From positions 50,182-114,181 of the forward strand of contig CASHSZ010000145.1 of assembly GCA_949358305.1 (NCBI GenBank): a DNA stretch of 64,000 bases, in the 5' to 3' direction. Source of the stretch: Strigamia acuminata (Eukaryota; Arthropoda; Chilopoda; Geophilomorpha; Linotaeniidae). The notes beneath the pieces are model-generated. The model was not told the DNA's origin, made no database searches, and was given only the letters and a program-made list of their open reading frames with translations. How positions within the stretch are numbered: the first letter of the stretch is position 1; the number at the start of each line of letters is the position of its first letter. Both the position numbers and the translations under genes were made by a program. Positions 12,126 to 23,640 of the stretch are shown one piece after another.

Positions 12126-12410
12126 TTTTTTTTTTAAATTTTTGAAGGGTTCCACCAACGCCACATCCATCTACTATGTCGTACAAGATCGGAAAACCTC
12201 CCGGAGCGGTGACGGAAGCGGATAGTCACGGTCACGCAATTAGGCGCTCGGTCACGCGCGCGATTATTGCGTTTTATCCATTTTTTCACATCTTTTATTC
12301 AAATTTAATAAAATGTCACACTGAATCGATCGAATGCATTAGTTTAATGGACCGAACGAAAATAAAATTATACAAACTTTTTCCATAATTTGAGAAAAAG
12401 GAAAGAGAAA

Positions 12411-12411
12411 A

Positions 12412-12438
<27 letters not shown>
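12411..12438. repeat. (AC)n microsatellite
   Basis: About 14 perfect AC units in AT-rich sequence 3' of the minus-strand coiled-coil gene. Confidence 0.95.
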
Positions 12439-12445
<7 letters not shown>

Positions 12446-12566
12446 CGAAGTGAAACAATTGCAAAACAGACAAATAAATAAATAAATGGACGAATGAACC
12501 GAATAAATGAATAAACTGAACAGCAAATAAAGTTTTGTTCCTTTAGGCGCACCCCCTCCCCCCCCC

Positions 12567-13128
12567 CTAATACTCCATCGAACCATCACTGTCGTTGATA
12601 GTCTTTCCGGCATCCTTTCCCCTCCCGTCGCAATCTTCTTCTCCATCGCCTTCGCTTTCCTCCTCCTCTTCGATCTTCTCCAGGCGCTCTCGCCACCTCG
12701 CTTCCATACCCAACACAACTCTCTCCATTCTTGCCATCATCTCCTCGAATCCTTTTGCCACCGTCTTCTCGATCCTCCCCATCCTTTTCATCACCGCCTT
12801 CTCAATCTTGTCCGCAACTATTCTCTCCACCTTCCTGGCACCTGGTGTCCTTGGTGTCAAGAGCGACCTCTGAAAAACGAGGAAAGAGAATTAACGAATA
12901 CACAAATAAATAGGTGGGCGAAAATTTTGATAGAATACTGACCCTTCTTCTTTTTGCGGGAGTGCCCGCTTTCTTCGAATCCACCGAGCGACGTTTATTA
13001 GACGCCCCGGAACAAATGATCGTCGACGGCGGCGGGGAACAACTGATCGTCGACGGCGGCGACGTATAGTCGACGCACTGCAAAATGGAGACAGGAGACG
13101 ACATGGTGGATTCCATTTTTTCTTCCAT
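12567..13128 (-). CDS. Small two-exon coiled-coil protein, 162 aa (family copy A)
   Basis: Exon 1 13128-12943 and exon 2 12869-12567 join in phase 0; the donor is GTCAGT, the acceptor TTTTTCAG. Exon 1 encodes a Ser/Pro-rich segment with an internal repeat (two PPSTI-x-CS blocks) ending in a basic KRRR patch that resembles a nuclear localisation signal. Exon 2 encodes a Met/Glu/Arg/Lys coiled coil with recurrent R-M-E-K/R-V heptads (about residues 75-130), an acidic E/D run, and the C-terminus NDSDGSMEY. Two paralogues with the same layout lie at 28361-29043 and 33900-34491; the latter ends SDLSMEL. I know no matching family. Oligomerisation by coiled coil is inferred. Confidence 0.72.
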
Positions 13129-14460
13129 GAAAAAAAAAAAAATAAAAAAAAAAAAGTAATAAAGTGAAAACAAAACACGCGGGATTATGGTTTTAATGTC
13201 GGGAACCTGGAAATCGAGACGCCATTTTTGTCAACGAAACGTTATATTTTATTACATTTCAATGACGAGAATGGCCACTTTTGACTGACTAAAAAATTGA
13301 TAAAAACGATAATTTATGACGAAAAGAAAAAGAAAGAAAAGACGCTATTCCGGTACTGGGAACCGGGAATTCCCGAAAAAAGAGAAAACGAAAACCCCGC
13401 GCGAGACGTTAAACTCAATATCGCTTGGTTTCTGTTGGCGGCGACAACAACAACGTGGGGCGGAAAAATAAAAAATGGCTACGCGCGTGGCTCGCCAAAT
13501 TCCACGTGGATATGCGTTTGGGCGCGTGTTTGGACGTGCATTTAGGAGTGCGGGTGGGCGAGTTTTGTGTGTGTATGTGTGTATGTGAATATGTGAAATG
13601 GTTAACTTACCTTTTAACGTTCTCACACGGTTGGTCGACAGTGAGCGAGTGTGAGCAAGTGAGTGGTTGAGTCCACGCGACAGATGGCGGCAACGGCCAA
13701 ACTTATTTATTTATTTTATTTTATTTTATTTTATTTTATTTTTTTTTTCTTTTTCTTTTTCTTTTAATTAATTAATTTATCAATTATTTTAATAATTCAC
13801 CAATAAATATTTTTTCTTTAATTTTCACCCATTTTATTTTTCAAACACGCGCGGTTGTATACGCGCGACGCTAGCGACGCGTTTAACCCGGTGTCGGAAC
13901 CATTAACCACAGCGAAGCAAACGAAGCATCATTGGCATCCCGGTATCGCACCTCGACTCGCGCATTTACCGTAAGTAAACAATCGATTGTTTCCGGAGGG
14001 AATTTGTCCGAATTGAATCAATTCGGCAATTTATCGATCGAGGGTTTGAACAATTGTTCGATAGACGAATTTGAGGAGGAGCGAACAAACAAACAAACAA
14101 ATAATTAGACAGACGGGCGCGATGAAGCGTAGCGAGTGTTTCTCGCCTCCGTGTTGACGGAACGCGACATACATACCAGATTTCGGCAACAACTGTGGCA
14201 CAATAACTCGAAAACCAACGTCCAATCTAGCCTGACCGAACAACGCAAAACAAAACACTACAAAATCAATCAAAATAACAAACAAATAGACGGTAAATTT
14301 AAAAATTCAAAACAGAATTTCCAATTTCAAGTTGTTAAATCATCCTCGGTGCAGTGTTATTGCCGACATCGGGTTTATATGTTCCGTCAACATGCATCCC
14401 AGCTTCGACTCAAGTTTCTTCTCCGCTTATTTCGTTCAACTTTTATTATCTTTTATCTAT

Positions 14461-14529
<69 letters not shown>

Positions 14530-14552
14530 TTTTTTATATTTTTGTTTCCTAG
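13129..14552. other. Gene-free stretch
   Basis: AT-rich DNA with a T-rich TTTTA tract (13709-13745) and the TTTA tract below. The acceptor TTTCCTAG at 14545-14552 belongs to the next gene, whose untranslated first exon may lie upstream (possibly about 14100-14450). Confidence 0.5.
14459..14525. repeat. (TTTA)n microsatellite inside a probable 5' intron
   Basis: About 17 TTTA units ending some 20 bp before the CCTAG acceptor that precedes the ATG at 14553. Confidence 0.9.
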
Positions 14553-14730
14553 ATGGCAGACAGTGATGATGAACGATCGCGTCGAATCCGAGGACGGGGT
14601 AGGGCGGCGTGGAGGGGTGTCCCCTCGATTAACGAGATGTGGGCGTCGCCCCTACCCCGCCCTCAGCAGTTCGCACTTAGACGCGACGCCCAACCGAGGT
14701 GAGTAAATTGCAAATTGACACGATTGGTCG

Positions 14731-14769
<39 letters not shown>

Positions 14770-15186
14770 TATTTATTTATTCTTTGTTGCAGCCTTCCGC
14801 CGCCACCACGGCCGCCGATAATGCGACATCGAATTGCGGCACTTCGTGCGTCGGCGGAGGCGGAAGGACGCGCGCGTGCAACTGCGCGCGCGACCGGGTC
14901 GGTTGAGTTTGCCGCCCAAGTGCGGGACCCGGCGTTGTCTTTGAGCATGGTGGCCACGGCGGCTGCCGCAGCGGCCATGACTCTGTCGCAGTCGGTCAGA
15001 GCGACTCGGGAGTCGGTGGCGGCGGTGGCAGGGGTCGTCGCGTCGGCCAACGTCACTGACCCCAACGTCGTGGCCGCCATTGAAGAGGCTGTCGATGCCG
15101 CCGTAGCCTCATCCGAAGCAGCCGAGGAGGTGCGACGGGCAACTTTGTTCGCGGCCGAGATGGCAACTCGTCACTTTAATTTTTAA
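14553..15186 (+). CDS. Alanine-rich small protein, two exons, 179 aa
   Basis: Exons 14553-14698 and 14793-15186; the donor is GTGAGT, the acceptor GTTGCAG, and the intron carries a (GATT)n tract. The ATG immediately follows a CCTAG acceptor. The first 50 residues are Arg/Asp/Ser-rich (MADSDDERSRRIRGRGR), followed by a proline-rich bridge. Residues from about 60 to 175 are extremely alanine-rich with regularly placed Glu/Val/Ser, predicting a long amphipathic helix, and the protein ends RHFNF. No membrane segment of normal hydrophobic length is convincing, though a 20-residue Ala/Met-rich segment (about 105-125) is borderline. Not recognised. It converges on the large minus-strand zinc-finger gene. 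AATAAA occurs about 75 bp downstream. Confidence 0.72.
14733..14769. repeat. (GATT)n microsatellite in intron
   Basis: About nine GATT units in the only coding intron of the alanine-rich gene. Confidence 0.9.
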
Positions 15187-15631
15187 TTTTTTTTTTTCCT
15201 TTTTTTTTTGTAAACAACTCGTTTTTATATATATATATACATATTTCTTTATTTTTTTGTGAATAAATCATTTTTAATTTTTCAAATCGTTTTCAATTTT
15301 AATTTTAATTTTCATAATCATATTTAATCATTAAAACTCGTTTGTAATTAACATGCACATGTTAAATTATCTATCGATTATTTTTTTAAATCAATATTGT
15401 TAAAATTCAGCATTAAATAAACAAACATAACATAACATCTTTTATACCAGACTAATCGAGATTCAAACAAACAAACACGCAAATATTAAATGCTACCACA
15501 CCAAAACTAAAATAAAACTGCAAGTTGTAAACTCAGAAAAATATAAATTATTATTTTTTATCAGAAGTATTAAATATAAGCAAAAAAAAAATTAGTTTCG
15601 ATCCGGAAAACTGTTTGTTTGAAATCTAATA

Positions 15632-15662
<31 letters not shown>

Positions 15663-15969
15663 CAAACAAGCACAAAAAGAAATAAAATCGGTGTGTTTTA
15701 AACGCAGAACCATGCTTGATTGTTAAAAAGAACAACACCGTAATCAAAAACAACACCAAGAACACAGAAATTATTGTCAGATTAGTAATTCGCTGTGAAT
15801 GACCGTTGATTGTTTTGGAACGCTGTCCGCAATTTTTAGCGTTTCTCCGCGCGGACGTGAAGAGGGCGCCACTCGTGTGACCGAAACAACGACGACACCA
15901 AACACACTGACGTCGAGAATTCGAGTAGCTTCGCTGTTTTGTCAGAGTCCACTCGAACCAGACTCGACG
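15187..15969. other. AT-rich gene-free stretch
   Basis: Very AT-rich DNA, including a TATATATATA run near 15229 and an A-run at 15638-15661. Polyadenylation-like AATAAA at about 15262 probably ends the alanine-rich gene. No coding signal. Confidence 0.55.
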
Positions 15970-16040
15970 TGGACGAGGCTGCCACATTCCACGTGTGCGA
16001 GAGAAGACATCGTTGTGATTGGGGGTGCCGAAAAATGATG
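15970..16040 (+). pseudogene. Thymidine kinase 3'-end fragment (degenerate)
   Basis: The plus strand reads E-D-I-V-V-I-G-G-A-E-K then stops at 16036-16038, nearly identical to residues 159-169 (E-D-V-V-V-I-G-G-A-E-K) of the intact thymidine kinase at 37071-37628. At DNA level about 29 of 34 bases match by eye across this core. Just upstream, another frame reads D-E-A-A-T-F, resembling G-E-A-A-F of the same protein, so a frameshift is likely. No P-loop or DEGQF region precedes it. I read it as a short, dead fragment of a second TK copy; chance similarity is the alternative. Confidence 0.5.
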
Positions 16041-16191
16041 CGCTCGAACAACGAACAACACGATTGCGTCGCTATCAAACACCGACGTGCCCATTTGTCT
16101 GTAAAAAAAGAACGAGTTTTAAAGGAGTGAAATAAATTAAAATTAAATTTAAAACATGTATTCGTACATTTGAGGAGCAGATTAGGCGAAT

Positions 16192-17202
16192 TCACTTTTT
16201 CTTTCCGGCGCTCGACTTTCCCTTTCCTTTCCTCTTTCTCTTGCTCCTTGCCCGTTTCTCTTTCTCCTTCCTCGCCAGTTTCTTTTCTTCGTCTTCGTCC
16301 TCATCACTTTCCGCATCGTCCTCAAATTCAGAGTTTCTGTAATCTTCGTCGTCTTCTTTTTCCTCTTCACACCTTTCACCTGTTTCACGCTCTTCTTCCC
16401 GGCGTCTCTCTTCTCCACACCCCTCTCCTTCGTCGTTCTCGGGCTCGCCGACGACGACAAACCTCTCCTTCATCAGCACCTCATCAACGAACGAGAAATC
16501 TTTATTCTGCAAATAAAACGGGAAAATCAATATCCGAAAAGTGTCGACGTAGACGCGCGCGGTAGATTCACTCACCGACATGTCGTTCCATTGGTTTAAC
16601 ATCCCCAGCATCCGGAGTAAGTGGGTCTTGATGTCGGGATCGCCCCAATACTAAAAAAAAAAATAAAAAATAAAAAAAATATATACATAAATAAATAAAT
16701 AAAAATAAAAATAAAAATAAAAATAAAAATATATATACTTGTTCCGCCTGAACCTGAGCCCGTATCGTAAAGAGCAGGAGAGTAAGCGAATGAATGGAGA
16801 ACCGCATGCTCCCGTCGCGAAAGATTTTCATTTCGTGGTTATCGTCCCAATAGTTGGGATCGCTGTTGGGTTCGCTGCCCCCTTCCGCGACGGGAACCAC
16901 CCTCGATCGCAACACCCGTTCCTCTCCCTGCGCATCGCCTCGTTGAAAAGATGATGAACGTGACGCCGAATCACCGTCGTTGTCGTCGTCGTCGTCGTCG
17001 TTGTCTCCGACGCGCTCTCCCTCTCCCTCTCCCATCCCCGGTGCCCATGCAATGCGATATCTGTGTTTGACCAACCAGTGGTCCTCTAGTCGGTCAACCA
17101 CAGGCCTCGCAATGCAGAATGGGCACCGTTTCAGGGCCTTGTGCATTTTTTTCAACTTCTAGGAAACAGAGGAAAAAATAAATAAATAAATAAATAAATT
17201 AA

Positions 17203-17233
<31 letters not shown>

Positions 17234-20200
17234 AACGAATCGACTAATTGATTAAATACCCACCGGCAACAGGAGATCGGGTCTACGCGAATAGTCCCGC
17301 AGATGCTTCCTGACTCTCTTGGAGATTTCATCCTCGCGCTTAACTGCGTCTAGGTGGTGATGTTGGCGCCAATGGCGGTACGCGTCCTCGCTGAAATATC
17401 CGTATTTCGACACCCCTAAGGTACGCGGGAGGGGAAAGGAAAAAAAAAAAATAAAAAAAAAATAAAAATTAGACAAAAAATAAACAAACAAACAAATAAG
17501 CAAATGTATGTTTCTCATTACCCGGTTGTTTGGCGCACAGAGCACAATAGAACGACTTCCCGCCCTCTGTCCGGAGTTTTTCTCCCTTCTTTCCTTTCCC
17601 TCCACCCTGGCGTCGTTGCCGTGTTGGCACCGCCCCCGTCTCCACCTCCCCCACCTTCCGGAGCACCCATTTCTGGAACTCTTCGAACCGTCGATCCAAC
17701 TCCATCGACAAGTTGGACGGAAGGTTGGACGGAAGCCCACTCGGTCCTGCCCTGCCAGACGGCACCACCGAGCCCTGGGATGCAGATGCCTTTCGTATCT
17801 GAAAGAAATGGAAGGAACGATTGAACAAACGATCAAAGACAAATAGACCAGACAGGTTACCTTTTCCGTCGACCGCGTGACTCGAGTCTCCGACCTTTTC
17901 GACGCGGGTTCCCATAACGGTGATGCGGGCCGCTTCGACGCGGATCTTCGCGGCTTGGCGATGACACGCGCCAGTTGCTGTTCTTGCGGCGGCGGGGGGG
18001 CGATGGGCTCAGATGGTGGCACGGTGAAACACGGCGTCGACATAACCGGGCACGGCGCCGACATGACAGGACGTGGCATTGGTGTGAGGATCGGCAACTG
18101 CAGCCGTTCCAACCTCACGACGGGGCACATTAAAGGCATTTTGCCTAATGTCGCCGTTGGTTGAAGTGGTGGCGACCGCGGCGGTGACAGGTCTGGTGAC
18201 GACGGGACCGTCACAACGCTTGGCATCGTCCAAGTGCACCCTGATGTGCTGGGCAACGACTGGAGAAAAAAAAAAATAAATAAATGAATAAACGAACAAA
18301 CAGACGGGCAAATAAATATACGATATTGCATGTCGAATCCAAGTTTGTGCGCGGGTCGGATTCATACGATCAATCCGCTCAATGCGCGCGCGGCAAATTA
18401 AATTTGCGGGTTAAATTATAGTGCGCGCGCGGGAATTATTAATTTACGTCAAATCAACGTGATCGCTTTTCAATTTCAAATTGGAACGCGATCACGTTGA
18501 TTGTCAAAATAAAATGGTCAGTTACTACGTTACCTCGAATACTTCCTTTTCCACCTTCTCAACGGTCTTCCGTTTCTTTTTCGCACCCCCTTTCCTCACA
18601 CACTTCCTCTTCTTCGGTTCCGTCGCCGTCTCCTTCTCCTTTTCCTTCTCCTCCACTGCCTCTTCCACCGCCGTTTCCTTCCACGTCTCCTTCTCCTTCT
18701 CCAACTCCACCTCCATCTCCGGCCACACTATTCCCATCTCCTCCACTGTCTCTTCCACCGCCTTCTCCTTCTCCGTCTCCGACACAGTCTCTACCACCGC
18801 CTTCTCCTTCTCCGTCTCCGACACAGTCTCTTCCACCGCCATCTCTTTCTCCACCTCCTTCTCCGGCACAGTCTCTTCCACCGCCTTCTCCTTCTCCGTC
18901 TCCGACACAGTCTCTACCACCGCCTTCTCCTTCTCCGTCTCCGACACAGTCTCTTCCACCACCGTCTCCTTCTCCACCTCCTTCCCTGACACAGTCTCTT
19001 CCACCGCCTTCTCCTTCTCCGTCTCCGACACAGTCTCTTCCACCGCCATCTCTTTCTCCACCTCCTTCTCCGGCACAGTCTCTTCCACCGCCTTCTCCTT
19101 CTCCGTCTCCGACACAGTCTCTACCACCGCCTTCTCCTTCTCCGTCTCCGACACAGTCTCTTCCACCACCGTCTCCTTCTCCACCTCCTTCCCTGACACA
19201 GTCTCTTCCACCGCCTTCTCCTTCTCCGTCTCCGACACAGTCTCTTCCACCGCCATCTCCTTTTCCGTCTCCGACACAGTCTCTTCCGCCGCCCTCGCCT
19301 TCCCCACCTCCTCCACGATCTCATCCACAACCCCCCCCACAATCTCATCCGCCGTCCCATCCGTTTCTCTAAAAAAAAAAAATAAATAAATAAATTGTGA
19401 GACGTTGCGTGCAAGACCCGAAGAGCGCGTGGAACTCACGTTTGTGGCAGGCTCGATGACCACACGGAATGCCCCGTGCTTTGTGATAGGTCCAAGGCAC
19501 CGTCGTCGTTGGGTCCGTCCTGGTAAGAAACGAGTAAATATAATTACAAATGTGTGCATAATTAAAAAATAAATAAATAAATAAATAAATAAATAAAAAT
19601 GAAAAAAGGGGGCCAAAAAGACGCCCACAATTAAAATGACTAACTTGTACTAAAAAAAAGAAAAGGAAAAAATTAACCAATAAATGAATTAAATTTAAAT
19701 AGACCCTGACATTAAATGTGTCGGTAAAGAGCACGCATTTGATGTGCGCGCCTAACTCGAGATGACGCGCGTTGGTTGGTCGTTTTCACATTTCGTCTGC
19801 GCCGATCGTGTCGGAAACATGAGAGTCAAGAACACTCTTGTAAACTCGACTTTGATTCTTTAGCCTACCGTTGCAGTTGCGGGTTCATGGTCCGGTGCCC
19901 CGGAAGACGCGATGCATTGTGCGACTCGAAACAAGACGTTCGACATGACTTCGGACGCGGCCTGACAGGAAACAAGCAAATGTGAATATTCAAACGGATT
20001 GAAAAGAAAAAGAAACAAAACAGAAAAAAAAATGCATATACTGTATACAGTATATCTGTGATTACTCTGCGGGTCTTTGATAGCGCGCGGACTTGTTTTA
20101 AGGCGTGGGGATGAATGCGGATTTTGTGAATAACGTGTGGGTCCCGTATAGCGCATGGGGCCGATTGTTACGTTTCCGAAACATGATCGTCGTTACGCGC

Positions 20201-22198
20201 GGGACCAATAGTCAAGTCTCCGAAGATATTGTTAAAAAATTGACGAAATGTTGTTGAAAATTGACGAATTTTGATGGAAATTGACTAAATTTTGACCAAA
20301 TTTGACAAAAAAATTGGTTAATTTTGTTAAATATTGACGAATTTCGTAATCTTATAATTTTTCATGTTTGTTTGAATTGAAGCGCAGGTCTTTAATAACG
20401 CACGGGACCATTTATTTTTAAATAGCGCACGGGTGCGCTATTTACAGATAAACGGTATCCTCGATTTGTACACGTGTCTTCGGTGGGACAATTTTAGTTC
20501 ACGAATAACGCGCGCGGGCCTCTGATCGTACACATGAGAAAATTTGTCCCCAGATAGCGTGTGGATGCACTATTTGGAGATATACGGTGTATAATTTCTA
20601 TTTTTCTAATTCTAATTCACTCACCGTCCCTGCATCTCCAACGATGGCCTCCATTATTGCCCGCCTCTCTATCAGCCTATCCACCCGCCTCTCCACCACC
20701 CTCTCCACCACCCTCTCCACCAGCCTTTCGTGGTACAACACCACCCTGGACTCGGAGGGTTGAGACTCGCTGAATTCCGTGTCTTGGGATTCCTCCAGCA
20801 TCGGCTCTGTTGGTTGCGATTGCGAGTCGTCCAGAATCGACTCCACTGGACGTCGTCGAGATGTGTCCATTGTGGCCTGATTAAAAACGAGCAAATATAA
20901 TAAATAAAAAAATAAAAATAAAAACAAAAAATAAAAATAAAAATAAAAAAATGAATAAAAATAGAAAAAGAAAAAGAAAAATCAATTAAAAGAAAAAAAA
21001 AAATGGGGGGGGGGATGGGGGGGGGGGAGGGAAGGGAGTGGACACGTAAAACAAATTGAGACGCGGGGCGTCGAACGACAAAAAATTGGACGCGCGTGTT
21101 CGCGTATTTTCGCGCGCACAAACATGGGAGAATGGGTCACAATTGCGTCGATCGCGCCAGAACCAGCAACGAAAGCTTATCCTCGCAAAATTAATTTTGA
21201 TTATGGGCCAATTCTTTCACTCACCGCCGTCGACGCTTCCACAGTGACCAACCTCTCGTCCACGTGCGGTTCCGTGTCCTGGAACGATACGAATGTGTAT
21301 GAATAAATCAGCGTTTAAAAAATAAATAAATAAAATAAAATAAAACAAAGAAAGTTTAGAAAAATGGAAAATAGCGGGTCCGTACCCCGGACCGTGCCCA
21401 TTTCCACGCGGATATTAGAATTTATTCCTATCCCGACGTGGCCCCTCTCCACGGATCTCAGATTTAATTGTCGGAAGAAAAATTTGATCACTACTTTGCA
21501 ATTGGCATTCGATGCTGTTAAATGGTTGGAGAATCGGGACCGTTTGTCATTGCTTAAAATTGGCACAGATAAGAGATCGCGCATAAATGGGACAAAAAAA
21601 TTAAATTTAAAAAAATGAAATTTTTACACGTGATATGAATCAATTTTTAATGTCCGCGCGGAAATAAATAAATTATTTTCTATTTTTATTTCGCGAATTA
21701 GGCAGAAATATTTATTTATTTATGTGTTTGTTTATCTATTTTTCATCAATAATAATAATAATAATAATATTGTTAATCGTGAGACAATTTTTCCACTCAC
21801 CGTCATCGTGGTTGCAACTTCGGTTGACCCCTCCTCGGTTTCTAATTTTTCATTTTCCATCTTCCCACCTTCCGTCTCTTTGTTTGCGTCGGATGTCTGT
21901 AAGGGAGAGAAAATAAAAAATAAAAATAAAAATAAAAACATTTTTCGTTTGTGTCGGCATATTCCGCTCTAAACGCGCGATTTGAAAACGACCACAAATC
22001 CGTGCTCGACGACGGTGCGTGGCAACGAGTGGACCAATACGGTATACACGTGTGCATATATAAATCAATAAATAAAAAATGTATACATTCGTCTAATTTT
22101 AATAAACCTCGTTCGCCGTCGATCGGGTAAAAATCATCCACGTTACACCGCAAACGCTCACTCACGTACACTCCCGCGACCAAACACAAAAAATCCAT
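16192..22198 (-). CDS. Large zinc-finger protein, 13 exons, 1026 aa (novel family member 2)
   Basis: Exons in transcript order: 22198-22166, 21896-21801, 21278-21225, 20876-20625, 19961-19869, 19519-19440, 19368-18534, 18259-17861, 17798-17522, 17415-17264, 17158-16739, 16650-16576, 16506-16192. All introns are GT-AG and frame-preserving, mostly phase 0. Layout: acidic N-terminus; a V-E-R-V-V-E-R coiled coil (about 115-140); tandem 13-residue A-V-E-E-T-V-S-E-T-E-K-E-K repeats (about 230-430); a Pro-rich segment; finger 1 C699-x2-C702...H721-x4-H726; finger 2 C769-x2-C772...H784-x4-H789; Asp-rich run; a short Y-W-D-D/Y-W-G-D segment; a Lys/Glu-rich basic tail ending SSAGKKK, a likely nuclear localisation signal. 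The fingers and the phase-1 and phase-0 introns around them match the gene at 44373-45527. An alternative first exon (ATG at about 22316, MEAGSLCSVASPQ, then GTAAAT) is possible. Function unknown; nuclear, perhaps DNA- or protein-binding. Confidence 0.75.
18741..19290. repeat. Coding minisatellite (39-bp units, 207-bp higher-order repeat)
   Basis: Tandem units of about 39-42 bp lie inside exon 7 of the minus-strand zinc-finger gene and encode variants of A-V-E-E-T-V-S-E-T-E-K-E-K. Five-unit blocks of 207 bp are themselves duplicated: the GKEVEKE variant recurs at about 18961 and 19168. The frame is kept throughout. Confidence 0.85.
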
Positions 22199-23068
22199 GT
22201 GCGTTGTTCGACGACCACACGTGTGCACACGTACGACCACGGACGCGATTCATTGACAAAAAATATCGCAAAAATTCGTAAAAGCCGCCCAAATTTACCT
22301 GCGGAGACGCGACCGAGCATAAACTTCCCGCTTCCATTTCCAGTTCATGTATGCTCGCTACCAGTTTGTTGACGCGACACCTGTTGGCGATTCCGCGAAT
22401 GATTTTGATTCAAAGTCTCCGATTTACATCCGTTTTTAAGAGCTACGATGTTTTGGTTTTGGAGTCGGCTATGTGATCGTTTTTTAATTAAAAACGAAAC
22501 AATTTTGGGTCAGACGATAATATTTTGGGCTCCGTTATAATTTCGAGCGCGCGATCGTGAGCGGGGTGCTGTGATGCCCACTTCACTCCAGTCGCGTTTA
22601 AACAAACCAACAAGTTCGGGTTTTTGTCCCCTTTACTTATTTGTTTATTTTGGAGTTTTTATCGTGGGTCAAAAACGTTGACCGGAGGCAACGCCACATG
22701 TGCAAAAGGCAGTGCTGGACTGGCCCGGCGGGCTACCGGGAGTTTCCCGGTGGCCCGTGGCCGCTGTGGCCTGTCGCAGCCGGCTGTAGCCTGTCCTGAC
22801 TTCATTAATTGTGGCCCGGACACCCAGATTTCCCGGCCATAAATTTGTTCCCAGTCCAGCCCTGGCAAAAGGGCAATAAAAGTACAAGTTTACTCGAATG
22901 GAGAGAACATTGCGTATATATAATATATATTATATATGTATTTATTTATTTATTTATTTATCTATTTATTCATTTATTTACTATCTACGCGCGGCCACGT
23001 AAATAAATTCAATGGGAACCCCGTGGAATCGTGTGTTGCATTCACGCCCAATAGATGGCGTTGTTTGT

Positions 23069-23116
<48 letters not shown>

Positions 23117-23640
23117 TCTATTTTAATAATGCAGGTGTAACATCCGGTTGGTCCGGCGTGCGACGAGAGACTGGGCGGTGTTTAAGTTTGACTGTTTATT
23201 ATCGACGAATAGAGTAAACAATAAGTAAATTCTTCAAAGACGAAGAACATCGGGAGAAGTGGGTAACACTAAAACTCGATTGAAACGGGCAAAAAACGGT
23301 AGAGAGGCGCTAATAAATCCGTTTGAGTGACATCGGGTCGTGAAAACGACCTAACTAGCTTCGATTAACTGATAGGAACTAATGGACATTTATTCGAATC
23401 GATAGTCTAAACGGGCACAAACTGTCTAAAAGCGATGTTGACGGGAGCAGTTCGGGACGGGAATTGATAAAACCCGAAAACAGAGAAGATTCGCAACGAA
23501 AGCAATGGCCGCCGTTGGAAACGACGAGAAATAAGCGTCAGCGGATGGAGACAAATAACATAACGCGAGACGTCTAAACCAAGCAGGAAGGTAAGAAGAA
23601 CGTGCGAGCTTTGCTTTAAATTTTTGCAAACATTAGTATC
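22199..23640. other. Gene-free stretch with MITE and TTTA tracts
   Basis: Presumed promoter side of the large minus-strand gene, including a possible alternative first coding exon at about 22278-22316. Also holds the hAT MITE (22710-22864) and TTTA tracts at 22938-22980 and 23066-23115. No other coding signal. Confidence 0.5.
22710..22864. mobile_element. hAT-type MITE, 155 bp, with 8-bp target duplication
   Basis: The element begins CAGTGCTGGACTGG and ends CCAGTCCAGCCCTG, terminal inverted repeats of about 14 bp with one or two mismatches. It is flanked on both sides by GCAAAAGG (22702-22709 and 22865-22872), a perfect 8-bp duplication, the length made by hAT transposases. The interior is GC-rich and non-coding, with further self-complementary CCCGGTGGCCCG-like blocks. 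Non-autonomous; no hAT transposase lies in the window. Confidence 0.9.

Larger units (their letters stand above)
11351..12566. other. Gene-free stretch with tRNA-like element and microsatellites
   Basis: Contains the (CAA)n tract, a tRNA-derived element (11689-11762), the 105-bp TTTA tract and an AC tract, each listed separately. Open frames here are microsatellite artefacts. The 5' untranslated exon of the minus-strand gene ending at 11350 may lie at about 11400-11550. Confidence 0.5.

Noticed and set aside
18481-19389. Plus-strand Ser/Thr/Phe- and Pro/Ser-rich frames of about 300 codons
   Set aside because: These are antisense shadows of the minus-strand Glu-Val-Thr repeat exon, which has proper splice sites and joins 12 other exons in frame.
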